DNA of 64,000 nucleotides from positions 1 to 64,000 of the forward strand of contig NZ_JANHLK010000017.1 of the NCBI RefSeq assembly GCF_028682635.1, read 5' to 3'. Each line of letters starts with the position of its first letter. Positions within the stretch are counted from its first letter, which is position 1. Of the stretch, positions 1 through 8,078 are shown piece after piece. The notes below the pieces were generated by a model. It searched no databases and had not been told where the DNA came from. It saw only the letters and a program-made list of their open reading frames with translations. This DNA comes from Pseudomonas putida (GTDB taxonomy: Bacteria > Pseudomonadota > Gammaproteobacteria > Pseudomonadales > Pseudomonadaceae). The position numbers and the translations under genes were made by a program.

Positions 1-74
1 GTCAGCTCGGCCAGCAGCCACAGGGGCAGGCCGATCTCGGGTGTGGGCGGCACTTGCCTGGATGAATCAGGCAA
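1..74 (-). CDS. pqqE: PqqE, PQQ biosynthesis radical SAM enzyme (5' end only)
   Basis: The reverse strand reads into the conserved PqqE N terminus (PPTPEIGLPLWLLAEL), just before the CxxxCxxC radical SAM motif, which lies outside the window. PqqE is the radical SAM protein that crosslinks Glu and Tyr of the PqqA peptide, with PqqD as chaperone. No ATG is visible. Candidate starts are a TTG at 74, which overlaps the end of the upstream pqqC/pqqD hybrid by 8 bases, or a GTG at 53. I chose the TTG because overlap is common in this operon, but the start is uncertain. Gene identity is confident; integrity cannot be judged. Confidence 0.85.
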   Translation of the reverse strand, partial: MPDSSRQVPPTPEIGLPLWLLAEL

Positions 75-480
75 GTTCGATCCAGTGCTGCGCACGGGCA
101 ACCTCCATGAACTGCTCGATGTCGTCAGCGAGTTCGGGCACGCCCGGGAACTGCGTGTCGAGCTCATTGATAATCGCGGCGACGTCACGCTCGCCGTCGA
201 TCAAGCCGCCGTCTTCGCCGGGAGCGCCGTCGTGGTCCAGCAGGCGTTGAATCCACTCGCGGCGGATCTCGCGGTCCGGGCAGTTGGCCAGGATCGCCGC
301 GTCCTTCAGCGGGATGTTCACCTGATAGTAAAAACGGTTGGCGACCCAGCCCTGGATCTGCTCGCGGGTCGCCCGGCCTTCATACATCGCCACGTGATAC
401 GGGTGATAGATGTGGTAATAGGCGCCCTTGGCGCGCAGGGCGGCTTCGAATTCGGCGGGGGACATCGGGGTGTCGGTCAT
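67..480 (-). pseudogene. pqqC-pqqD in-frame hybrid (both genes truncated)
   Basis: The 137-residue product starts as PqqC (MTDTPMSPAEFEAALRAKG, about residues 1-92) and ends as PqqD (from about GGLIDGERDVAAII to ARAQHWIELA, about 46 residues). PqqC, the final oxidase of PQQ synthesis, is normally about 250 residues, and PqqD, the PqqA chaperone of PqqE, about 90-95. Here the catalytic C-terminal part of PqqC and the N-terminal half of PqqD are both missing. The join falls at a GGCGGC stretch near 205-210, a sequence expected in both genes (Asp-Gly-Gly / Ile-Gly-Gly), which suggests a microhomology deletion of roughly 0.6 kb. The start at 480 has a GGAG ribosome site seven bases upstream. Full-length PqqC/PqqD fusions occur naturally in methylotrophs, but this one is far too short. 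It could also be an assembly error. Confidence 0.8.
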
Positions 481-526
481 CTGGGTTCTCCGGAGTACAG
501 CCGGTGGATTCTTTGGTGGCTGCTCT

Positions 527-602
527 GGCCCTTTCGCTGGCAAGCCAGCTCCTACAGGGGAATGCGGTCAACTGTAGGAGCTGGCTTGCCAGCGAAGGGG
601 CC
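527..602. repeat. REPIN: inverted pair of REP sequences
   Basis: Two nearly identical REP units of about 30 bases (core GCTGGCAAGCCAGCTCCTACAG) face each other across a loop of about 14 bases, giving a long near-perfect hairpin. This is the typical REPIN form spread by RAYT transposases in fluorescens-group pseudomonads. It lies between pqqA and the pqqC/pqqD hybrid, where pqqB is normally found. Confidence 0.9.
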
Positions 603-680
603 GTCAGTTACAACACAATACTCATGCCGTCATACGCCACTTCAACTTCACGGACGCAGACGCAGCACCACGCTAAAGGG

Positions 681-752
681 TTAGCGGTTGGCAAAGTACA
701 TGGTGACTTCGAAGCCAATGCGCAGGTCGGTGTAGGCAGGTTTGGTCCACAT
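681..752 (-). CDS. pqqA: PqqA, PQQ precursor peptide (23 aa)
   Basis: A 23-codon gene encodes a peptide starting [20 protein letters not shown], with the conserved Glu-Val-Thr-Met-Tyr segment whose Glu and Tyr are crosslinked by PqqE and become the PQQ backbone. An AGAGGA ribosome-binding site lies about seven bases before the ATG. It is 80 bases downstream of the quinoprotein dehydrogenase on the same strand, so it is probably in the same transcript. About 200 bases follow before the pqqC/pqqD hybrid; these contain a REPIN and no pqqB. Confidence 0.92.
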
Positions 753-832
753 GATCGAGTTCCTCTTTTTTTGAATGGATGGTTTCAAAAGCTGATCGGG
801 CATCCTTGCCCCTTTGCGCTACCTCTGTGCAA

Positions 833-2929
833 TCACGGCGTGGCCTTGGTCGCAACCGGTTGCTGTGCCTTGAGGTATTGGGCGTACTCCTGGCTCATTA
901 CGTAGTGCTTGATCTTCTCGACATCGGCGGGCTCGAGGCTGTCCTTGAAGGAGGGCATGCCCAGAGGCCGCAGTACGCCATCCAGGACGATCTGCTGGAA
1001 CAGGTTTCGATGGGACTCGTCGGACTTGCGCAGATCGGGGATCAAGCCACCACTGATCGCACCCACACCGTGGCAGACGGAGCAGTAGGCACCGTACAGC
1101 TGCTGGCCGGCCGCGATATCCGCAGCGGGAGCGTCGACCGGTTTTGGCGTGCGGTTTACCGCCACCACTGTTTTTTCTGGTAGCGGCGGCAGAGAGGCCT
1201 TGCCGTCGAGTTTGAACACCAGCAGGCGGCTGACGTTACCCGCCCCCGGCGCCAAGGCGGCATCGCCTCCGATCAGCGGGGCGACCCCACCCCAGCCGGC
1301 CATCACGGCGATGTACTGCTCACCCTCCAGGCTGTAGGTCATGGGGGCGGCGACGATGCCGGTCTGTGCGCCGAACGACCAGAGCTTTTTGCCCTTGTCT
1401 GCAGAGTAAGCGATGAAGTTGCCGTCGGCCGTACCCTGGAACACCAGGTTGCCGGCGGTGCTCAAGGTGCCGCCGTTCCAGTAGTGAGCGTAGGGCACGC
1501 GCCAGGCTTCCTTCTGCTTGACCGGGTCCCAGGCCAGCAGGGCACCGGAAACGGCCTCGCGGGGGATCTCGGTGGCGTCGGAGAAGCCCGCGCCGGTGTT
1601 GAAGCCCTTGCGCTTGATGAAGTCCTTGCCTTCGTTGCGATAGACACCCGGGATCTCCTGGTAGGGGATATACACCAGGCCGGTTTGCGGGTTGAACGAC
1701 ATCGAATGCCAGCCGTGAGCGCCGAAGGGGCTCGGCCACATGACGATGGGCTCTTTCTGGTAGCGCACACCGGGCGCCTCCACCGGCTTGCCGGTAGCCA
1801 GGTCGATCTTCTCGGCCCAGGTGACCTTGCCGAACTTCTCGGCAGAGAGCAGCTCGCCGGTCTGGCGGTCAATGACATAGAAGAAGCCGTTCTTTGGCGC
1901 TTGCATCAGCACCTTGCGCATTTTGCCGGCGATCTCCAGGGTCGCCAGGGTAATCTGCTGGGTGGCGGTGAAGTCCCAGGAGTCGCCCGGTGTCACCTGA
2001 TAGTGCCAGGCCAGCCGGCCGGTGTCCGGGTTGAGCGCAAGGATCGAGGACAGGTAGAGGTTGTCGCCGCCACCGGGGCTGCGCAGTTCACGGTTCCACG
2101 GCGAACCGTTGCCGGTGCCGACGTACAGCAGGTCCAGTTCAGGGTCATAGGCCATGCCGTCCCATACGGTGCCGCCGCCGCCGAGCTTCCAGTACTCGTT
2201 ACCTTTCCAGGTCTTGGCCGCCTCGGCCAGCTCGGGATGTTCATAGGGTTTGTTCGGGTCGCCGGGCACGGTGTAGAAGCGCCAGGCTATCTCGCCGCTC
2301 TCGGCGTCATAGGCGGAGAAATAGCCCCGCACACCGTACTCGGCGCCACCGTTGCCGATGATGACCTTGCCCTTCACCACACGCGGCGCGCCGGTGATGG
2401 TGTAGGGCTTGCTGTTGTCGGTGGTCTGCTGGCTCCACACCTGTTGGCCGGTTTTTGCGTCGAGGGCAATCAGCCGGCCGTCCAGGGTGCCGATGAAAAC
2501 CTTGCCGTTCCACAGCGCGACTCCGCGGTTGACCGCGTCACAGCAGGCGTCGCGGGCCTTGTCGCGGGCGATCTGCGGATCGAAGGTCCAGAGCGTCTTG
2601 CCGGTGCGTGCATCCACCGCGATCGCGCGGCTCCAGGACAGCGATGCGTAGAGCACGCCGTCGGCGAATAGCGGCGTGGCTTCCAGGCCGCGATGGTTAT
2701 CAAGGTCGACGGACCAGGCCAGGCCCAGCTTGTCGGTGTTCTTCGCGGTGATCTGGTCCAGTGGGCTGAAGCGCTGTTCGTCATAGGTGCGGCCGTGGCT
2801 GAGCCATTGGCTACCGTCCTGCTTACTGGCAATGATGGCGGCCTGGTTGACCTGTGCGGCGACGGCCAGCGGCGCCAGCAAGGCGAAGGCCAGGCCAGCG
2901 AGAATTCGGGATGCAGACTGCGTGTTCAT
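833..2929 (-). CDS. PQQ-dependent alcohol dehydrogenase with C-terminal cytochrome c (quinohemoprotein)
   Basis: The 698-residue product has a Sec signal peptide (about 1-25), then an eight-bladed propeller quinoprotein domain with the vicinal Cys-Cys (residues 129-130) that packs on PQQ and a WDFTA motif containing the predicted catalytic Asp. A C-terminal cytochrome c domain carries CSVCH (616-620) and a likely axial Met in LGMPSF (about 658). Length and order match type II quinohemoprotein alcohol dehydrogenases such as ADH IIB/IIG of Pseudomonas putida, which oxidise alcohols in the periplasm and pass electrons on through the heme. The gene sits between an outer-membrane channel and pqq genes. 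The substrate (butanol, aromatic alcohol or other) cannot be told from sequence alone. Confidence 0.9.
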   Translation of the reverse strand: MNTQSASRILAGLAFALLAPLAVAAQVNQAAIIASKQDGSQWLSHGRTYDEQRFSPLDQITAKNTDKLGLAWSVDLDNHRGLEATPLFADGVLYASLSWSRAIAVDARTGKTLWTFDPQIARDKARDACCDAVNRGVALWNGKVFIGTLDGRLIALDAKTGQQVWSQQTTDNSKPYTITGAPRVVKGKVIIGNGGAEYGVRGYFSAYDAESGEIAWRFYTVPGDPNKPYEHPELAEAAKTWKGNEYWKLGGGGTVWDGMAYDPELDLLYVGTGNGSPWNRELRSPGGGDNLYLSSILALNPDTGRLAWHYQVTPGDSWDFTATQQITLATLEIAGKMRKVLMQAPKNGFFYVIDRQTGELLSAEKFGKVTWAEKIDLATGKPVEAPGVRYQKEPIVMWPSPFGAHGWHSMSFNPQTGLVYIPYQEIPGVYRNEGKDFIKRKGFNTGAGFSDATEIPREAVSGALLAWDPVKQKEAWRVPYAHYWNGGTLSTAGNLVFQGTADGNFIAYSADKGKKLWSFGAQTGIVAAPMTYSLEGEQYIAVMAGWGGVAPLIGGDAALAPGAGNVSRLLVFKLDGKASLPPLPEKTVVAVNRTPKPVDAPAADIAAGQQLYGAYCSVCHGVGAISGGLIPDLRKSDESHRNLFQQIVLDGVLRPLGMPSFKDSLEPADVEKIKHYVMSQEYAQYLKAQQPVATKATP

Positions 2930-2984
2930 AGACGCAGGACTCCTGTTATTTGAATTGGAATGAGACCCTGGCGAGCGGCGATGG

Positions 2985-3917
2985 CTAGAACAGCTGCAGG
3001 ATGCGCAAGTTGATGCGGCTGTCCTCTTCGAAGCCGTTGTCCACCGCGATGTCCTGCCCGTAATTGACCATCAACTGGGTGCCCGGGGTGACGAAGTACG
3101 ACGTGCCGACCGTGAATTTGCTGGTGCCCGGCTTGTCGTCCATATCTATGTCACTGATGTTGCTTTCACCGCCCCAGAGCTTCGAAATGCCCGCACGCAC
3201 ATCGAAACGCTCGGTGAAGTTGTAGCGTAGAAAAGCCTGGCCCTGGTAGAGCGGGTCCTGCTTCTGGGTGTCGCCAGCGCTACCGAAGTCGTGGTTGTGG
3301 CCAAAGAAAGTCACGTCGCCGACCAGATCGAGGGTCAGCTTTTCGGTCAGGCCGGTGATATAGCCCGCTTGCAGGGCGAGCTTCCAGCGGTTCTCGCCGA
3401 GGTTGATCGCGCGGTCCTTGTCGTAGCTGCCGGTGGGCACGTAGAGGAACGGGGTGATACCGAAGTAGCGGCGATTTTTCGGTTCATTCAGCAGCCAGAC
3501 GGTGGCGGCGAGGATCAGGTCGCCAGTGCCGCTGTCGTTGCCCAGGTCTTGCAGATCATCCTTGGCCCGCACGTTGCCGAACGGCAGGAGAAACTGCGGG
3601 TCGACGATGTAATCGCCGATCCTGGTGAAGTGCACGCCGCGCAGGATACCGATGTCGGAATCCAGACCGGCATCGATCGGCACCTTGTGGCCGTCGGAGT
3701 AGAGGGCATTGCGCTCGGCATGTTGGTAATAGACCAGGCCCAGGTTGGTGCCTTCGGGAAGGGCGGTGTAATCGCCGGCATCGACGTCCACCGCCATGGC
3801 GCTGCAAGAGAAACTGGCCAACAGGCCGAAGAGCGAAGCGTGAAACAGATGGACCAGGCGACACTGGTGTGACGGCCAGCCCGGGCTGCGACGAGCCGGC
3901 CCTGTGCTCATTTTCAT
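2985..3917 (-). CDS. outer-membrane channel, Phenol_MetA_deg/SphA-like transporter
   Basis: The 310-residue protein has a cleavable signal (hydrophobic LFGLLASFSCSAMAVD segment) and a mature part rich in alternating aromatic and polar residues ending in Phe, as in beta-barrels. Segments such as DYTALPEGTNLGLVYYQHAERN and FGNVRAKDD match the family called MetA-pathway of phenol degradation, which occurs with quinoprotein dehydrogenases and aromatic or alcohol catabolism genes. It probably admits the dehydrogenase substrate. It is first in the minus-strand operon, 55 bases before the dehydrogenase, and starts about 75 bases downstream of a sigma-54-type promoter. A second ATG two codons downstream (3911) is possible. 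Confidence 0.82.
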   Translation of the reverse strand: MKMSTGPARRSPGWPSHQCRLVHLFHASLFGLLASFSCSAMAVDVDAGDYTALPEGTNLGLVYYQHAERNALYSDGHKVPIDAGLDSDIGILRGVHFTRIGDYIVDPQFLLPFGNVRAKDDLQDLGNDSGTGDLILAATVWLLNEPKNRRYFGITPFLYVPTGSYDKDRAINLGENRWKLALQAGYITGLTEKLTLDLVGDVTFFGHNHDFGSAGDTQKQDPLYQGQAFLRYNFTERFDVRAGISKLWGGESNISDIDMDDKPGTSKFTVGTSYFVTPGTQLMVNYGQDIAVDNGFEEDSRINLRILQLF

Positions 3918-3992
3918 GACATTACCTTTATTGTTTTTGTTTATGATCGACTTAGTGCCGGAGCGGTTATCCGGACTAACGTGAAGTCATTG

Positions 3993-4008
3993 AGCAGAGC
4001 TTGTGCCA
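3993..4008 (-). promoter_or_regulatory. putative sigma-54 (-24/-12) promoter
   Basis: Read on the minus strand, the site is TGGCACAAGCTCTGCT. It has GG and GC exactly 12 bases apart and the strong TGGCAC half of the consensus. It points at the channel and dehydrogenase genes and lies beside a sigma-54 activator gene. The -12 half (cTGCT) is slightly off the usual TTGCW. Confidence 0.65.
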
Positions 4009-4079
4009 GCTTTTTATGGTTTGTAAGAAAAGCTTTTAAATCAATGACTTGAGTAATAATAAGAAGTGTCGAAGGCCGC

Positions 4080-4120
4080 GCGGGAATTGTCCCGCTGTAT
4101 CGCTGGCTCAAATTGAGACA
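4080..4120. promoter_or_regulatory. putative upstream activator sites for the AcoR-like regulator
   Basis: Two inverted repeats lie 75-125 bases upstream of the sigma-54 promoter. GCGGGAATTGTCCCGC (4080-4095) has six-base arms. TGGCTCAAATTGAGACA (4104-4120) is palindromic apart from one mismatch. Spacing and symmetry suit binding of a Fis-type HTH dimer. The second repeat overlaps the most upstream possible start of the regulator, which supports the internal ATG at 4176 as its start. Confidence 0.5.
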
Positions 4121-4175
4121 GTGGCTTGGGGTCGAGCTGGCCCACTTCGAGACATTCGGCCGCGAGACGCATGCC

Positions 4176-6098
4176 ATGCCCAAATTCAATAGCCCCGCGA
4201 CACCTTCCTCGCGCAAGCGTTTCGTCGATTCACAAGTGATCGAGAGATCCTGGCAGCGCTCGCAGAACTACGGCCTGTGCCCGCGCGACAATCTGCTGTT
4301 TGACGCGCCAGTGGTTGCCAGTCGCGCGCAGATCGCCGAAAGCAATCGCCTGTTGCTGACCTGCGCCGCCCCGGAGATGGAGCAGCTGCACGCCGCCCTG
4401 TCGCCGAAAGACTGGGTGCTGGCCTGCCTCGATCTGGAAGGCGTGGTGCTCAGCAGCCTGGGTCGACTCAGCCCGGACAACCGCGAGTTGAATCAGGTGT
4501 TCCGTGTCGGTGCGCAGATCTCTGAACAAAACGTGGGCACCACCGCGCCGAGTTGCGTCCTGACCGAGCGCGATTCGGTGTTTTTTGTCGGCGAGGAGCA
4601 TTACCTGGAGGAGGCTCGCCAATTCTCCTGCCTGGCCACGCCGATCTTTGGCCTGGACGGCGGCATCGTCGGGGTACTGGACGCCAGCAGCAAACATGGC
4701 GTGCCCTCGGTCTATACCCTCGATAGCCTGGTGTTCGCCGCTCGCGCCATCGAAAACCGCATGTTCGCCCAACTTGGCGACGTGCTGCTGGTGCATCTGC
4801 ACCATCGCCTGGACATCCTCGGCACGCCACTGGAAGGTCTGCTGGCCTTCGACCCGGCCGGCAAGCTTCGCTGCGCCAACCGCATCGCCGGTCAGTTGTT
4901 GAAGCTCGGCGAGAACCACGCCGGCCTGGACTTTACCGAGCTGTTCGACATGCCCTTCGTCCATGCCACCTGTTATTGCCGCCACGACCTCAGCGCACCG
5001 TTGCGCCTGCGCGGTCACCACTGCGGCGACCTGCATGCTTGCATCACCCTCGGTCCCGAGCGCAAACCGGAACGGGGACAACGTCGGCTACCCTTGCCTG
5101 CGAGTACCGCCGAGCCGCTGCCAGCGCCGCAATCGGGCCCGTGCCTGCAGGATCCGGCCCTGCAGGACGCTCTGTCCCGCGCACGCAAGGCCTTCGCCCG
5201 CGACATCCCGGTGTTGATCAACGGTGAGACCGGCACGGGCAAGGAGGTCTTCGCCCGTCTGTTGCACGAAGGCAGCAGGCGCGCCGGCGAAGCCTTCGTT
5301 GCGATCAACTGTTCGTCCATCCCCGCCAGCCTGATCGAGTCGGAATTGTTCGGCCACGCCGAAGGTGCCTTTACCGGCAGCCGCAAGGGCGGCGCCAGCG
5401 GCAAGATCGAACAGGCGCACAAGGGCACCCTGTTCCTCGACGAGATCGGCGACATGCCCCCGGAGCTGCAGGGTCGCCTGCTGCGCGTGCTGCAGGAGCG
5501 CAGCCTGACCCGGCTTGGCAGCAGTCAGTTGATCAAGGTGGATTGCGCGTTGATCTGCGCCACTCATCGCGACCTCAAGCAGCTCAGCGCCAACCAGGGG
5601 TTTCGCGAGGATCTCTATTACCGCATCAACGGCCTGCGCGTGGTCCTGCCGGCGTTGCGTGAACGCCACGATCTCGACGCACTGATCCAGCACCTGCTGC
5701 GCGCCGAAACCAACGCGCACCCATCGCCCAGGCTGAGCAAGGTGGCGCTGCAGGCGCTGTTGGCGTACCGCTGGCCGGGCAATGTTCGTCAGCTTTACCA
5801 GACCCTGCGCCTGGCCGCTGCCCTGGCCGAGAATGAAGAGGAAATCGGCCTGCAGCACCTGCCGGACGACGTATTGGAGGATTGTGATACCCCGGTCGAA
5901 TCAGCGCCAGGTACGCCGCAGCCGCAGCCGAAGGCGGGGGATACCCTGCAGGTCTCGAAGCTGCGCGCGATCAAGGCGGCGGTGGAAGCGAGCGGCGGCA
6001 ACCTCTCGGCCGCCGCGCGCAGCCTGGGGATCGGGCGAGCGACCCTGTACCGCAAGCTCAAGGCAATCGAGGAGGGTTATCAACTGCCGTCGGATTGA
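4176..6098 (+). CDS. sigma-54-dependent transcriptional activator, AcoR-like
   Basis: The 640-residue product begins MPKFNSPATPSSRKRF. The N-terminal half is a GAF-type sensor (conserved DWVLACLDLEGVVLSS and NVGTTAPSCVLTERDSVFF). It is followed by an AAA+ domain with Walker A GETGTGKE, the sigma-54 contact loop (ELFGHAEGAFTGS), Walker B GTLFLDEIGDM and WPGNVRQL, and a C-terminal Fis-type helix-turn-helix (GNLSAAARSLGIGRATLYRKL). AcoR-like proteins sense small metabolites and open sigma-54 promoters. The divergent position beside a -24/-12 promoter makes the quinoprotein operon its likely target. An upstream in-frame start at 4113 exists but would overlap a palindrome. The 3' end overlaps the convergent MFS gene by 19 bases. 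Confidence 0.88.
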   Translation: MPKFNSPATPSSRKRFVDSQVIERSWQRSQNYGLCPRDNLLFDAPVVASRAQIAESNRLLLTCAAPEMEQLHAALSPKDWVLACLDLEGVVLSSLGRLSPDNRELNQVFRVGAQISEQNVGTTAPSCVLTERDSVFFVGEEHYLEEARQFSCLATPIFGLDGGIVGVLDASSKHGVPSVYTLDSLVFAARAIENRMFAQLGDVLLVHLHHRLDILGTPLEGLLAFDPAGKLRCANRIAGQLLKLGENHAGLDFTELFDMPFVHATCYCRHDLSAPLRLRGHHCGDLHACITLGPERKPERGQRRLPLPASTAEPLPAPQSGPCLQDPALQDALSRARKAFARDIPVLINGETGTGKEVFARLLHEGSRRAGEAFVAINCSSIPASLIESELFGHAEGAFTGSRKGGASGKIEQAHKGTLFLDEIGDMPPELQGRLLRVLQERSLTRLGSSQLIKVDCALICATHRDLKQLSANQGFREDLYYRINGLRVVLPALRERHDLDALIQHLLRAETNAHPSPRLSKVALQALLAYRWPGNVRQLYQTLRLAAALAENEEEIGLQHLPDDVLEDCDTPVESAPGTPQPQPKAGDTLQVSKLRAIKAAVEASGGNLSAAARSLGIGRATLYRKLKAIEEGYQLPSD

Positions 6099-7327
6099 GA
6101 CGTGAGAAACCACAGAATCCAGGCACTGACACTGATCAAGGCCCCCAGCAGGCTGACGGCCTCCCAACCCCAAAACGCATAAACTTGGGTCGCGGCGGCG
6201 GCCCCCAGCGCGCTGCCGACCGAGTAGAAGCACATGTAGGCGCCGACCATGCGGCTTTGGGCGTCGGGTCGTGCGGCGAAAATGATGCTCTGGTTGGTGA
6301 CGTGCACGGCCTGCACCGCGAAGTCGAGCAGGACGACGCCGCAGACCAGCGCGACCAGCGACGTCTCGGCAACGCTGATGGGCAACCAGGACAGCGTCAG
6401 GAGCCCTAGCGCAATGCCGGTCACGCGTTGCCCCAGGCCTTGGTCGGCCCAGCGACCGGCGCGTCTGGCAGCCAGGGCACCGGCGACACCGGCCAGGCCG
6501 AACAGGCCGATGGCGGTGTGTGAAAGCGACAGCGGCGGGGCGCTCAACGGCAGGACCATGGCTGTCCACAGCACGGAAAAAGCGGCGAAGATCAGCAGCG
6601 CCAGCAGGCCCCTGGCGCGCAACGTGGGTTCGCTGATGAACAGTTTGAACAGCGAGCCGATGAGCGCGAGGTAGGTATCCTTTTGCCTGGGGGAGGGTGT
6701 GACAGGCACTACTTTCCACAGCACTGCCGCGAGGGTCAGCATCAAACCTGAAGACACAAAGTAGACAGCGCGCCAGCCTGCGATGTCTGCGATCAAGCCG
6801 GAAGTAAATCGCGCCAGAAGGATGCCCAGGACAATGCCACTGGTGACCGTCCCGACTGCTTGCCCGCGTTGCGAGGGCGTTGCCAGCACAGCGGCGTAGG
6901 CCACCAGCACCTGAACGACCACTGCCAGCAAACCCATCACGATCATGGCAGCCAACAGGGCCAGCCATTGCTGTGCTGCACCGACCGCCGCCAGTGCCAC
7001 CGCAGACAGCAGGACTTGCGTCAACATCAGTCGCTTGCGGTTGACCAGGTCCCCCAGCGGGACGATGAACAGCAACCCCAATGCGTAGCCGACCTGAGTG
7101 GCCGTCACCACAACCCCGATCATTGATGAGGCCACACCCAGGCTCTGCGCCATGGAGTCGAGTAGTGGTTGGGCGAAGTAAACATTGGCCACTGCCAGCG
7201 CGCAGGTGATGGAAAACAACAACGTGAGCGATGGCGAGAGCCCTTGAAAGCGGTCGGTTACCGCAGGCGATATTGGCGAAGGCTCCCTGACCAGACATTG
7301 GCTGGCTGAATCGACATCTGCTGTCAT
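6080..7327 (-). CDS. MFS transporter, 12-TM drug/metabolite exporter type
   Basis: The 415-residue protein has about 12 hydrophobic segments and the MFS loop motif between helices 2 and 3 (PLGDLVNRKRLML). An upstream ATG at 7339 is in frame, but a GGAGG ribosome site overlapping it lies five bases before the ATG at 7327, so the latter is the start. It resembles the YnfM/arabinose-efflux-type exporters. It is divergent from an HxlR regulator with a shared control region holding repeated operators, which suggests efflux of a regulator ligand. The substrate is unknown. Confidence 0.85.
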   Translation of the reverse strand: MTADVDSASQCLVREPSPISPAVTDRFQGLSPSLTLLFSITCALAVANVYFAQPLLDSMAQSLGVASSMIGVVVTATQVGYALGLLFIVPLGDLVNRKRLMLTQVLLSAVALAAVGAAQQWLALLAAMIVMGLLAVVVQVLVAYAAVLATPSQRGQAVGTVTSGIVLGILLARFTSGLIADIAGWRAVYFVSSGLMLTLAAVLWKVVPVTPSPRQKDTYLALIGSLFKLFISEPTLRARGLLALLIFAAFSVLWTAMVLPLSAPPLSLSHTAIGLFGLAGVAGALAARRAGRWADQGLGQRVTGIALGLLTLSWLPISVAETSLVALVCGVVLLDFAVQAVHVTNQSIIFAARPDAQSRMVGAYMCFYSVGSALGAAAATQVYAFWGWEAVSLLGALISVSAWILWFLTSQSDGS

Positions 7328-7344
7328 GTGCGCCTCCATGGGCT

Positions 7345-7400
7345 AAACTGGTTTCAATTGAAAACTGGTTTCAATTGTTGGTGTATTCGGTTTCAAATTG
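7345..7400. promoter_or_regulatory. HxlR operator cluster: direct repeats
   Basis: AAACTGGTTTCAATTG occurs exactly twice with a 17-base period (7345-7360 and 7362-7377), and a third related copy, GGTTTCAAATTG, lies at 7389-7400. The array fills the gap between the divergent MFS and HxlR genes, so it probably binds the regulator and controls both. Confidence 0.6.
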
Positions 7401-7426
7401 CAACCACATTCCGCAAGGTCAACAAA

Positions 7427-7885
7427 ATGCTCGAAGACACCTCACCGCCAGGCAACGAATGCCCGGTAGCCAGAACACTGGAAGTCATTGGCGATCGCTG
7501 GTCACTCATGATCATCCGCGACGCTTTCGACGATATTCGCCGGTTCAGCGAATTTCAAAAGAGCCTGGGCGTGGCGAAGAATATTCTGGCGTCGCGATTG
7601 AAGGCGCTGGTCGAGGTCGGGATATTCGACGTTCGACCGGCGTCGGATGGCAGTGCCTACAAGGAGTACGTGCTGACGGAAAAAGGGCGGGAGATCTTTC
7701 CGGTGGTGGTCAGCATGCGGCAGTGGGGCGAACGTTTTCTGTTCGAGCCCCAGGAGACCCGTTCCGTGCTGCTGGACAACAGGTCCGGCCAGCCGCTGAT
7801 GCCGATTGAGGTTCGCTCAGCAAGCGGGCAGAAGCTGGGACCTGCTGATTGCCACAGGGTTAGGCGCCTTGATGGCGAATCGTGA
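7427..7885 (+). CDS. HxlR-family transcriptional regulator
   Basis: The 152-residue protein opens with the HxlR signature (CPVARTLEVIGDRWSLMIIRDAF) and a winged helix (FSEFQKSLGVAKNILASRLKALVEVGIF). The start at 7427 (MLEDTSPPG) places the family Cys near residue 11. A longer in-frame reading would run through the operator repeats and is unlikely. HxlR proteins respond to electrophiles or metabolites and usually control a neighbour; here that is the divergent MFS exporter. After the HTH it has an ordinary C-terminal extension of about 45 residues. Confidence 0.9.
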   Translation: MLEDTSPPGNECPVARTLEVIGDRWSLMIIRDAFDDIRRFSEFQKSLGVAKNILASRLKALVEVGIFDVRPASDGSAYKEYVLTEKGREIFPVVVSMRQWGERFLFEPQETRSVLLDNRSGQPLMPIEVRSASGQKLGPADCHRVRRLDGES

Positions 7886-8078
7886 ATTGAGGGGCAGACC
7901 GGCACCTTTGGCGCCCGCCGATTAATTTTTACGCTTTTTTTACGGTAGGCGGTTCAGTCTGCAACGATACTGGCCGCGATTTTCAACGGTCCATGCATCT
8001 GCATTTTTAATGGCACTGGCAATGTATTGCCCAAGGATGACGTGAACTTCTTCCCCCACCATACGAGAGAAGCGGCCC

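Noticed and set aside
1..752. Natural full-length PqqC/PqqD fusion as in methylotrophs
   Set aside because: Those fusions keep both complete domains (over 330 residues); this product has 137 residues and lacks most of PqqC.
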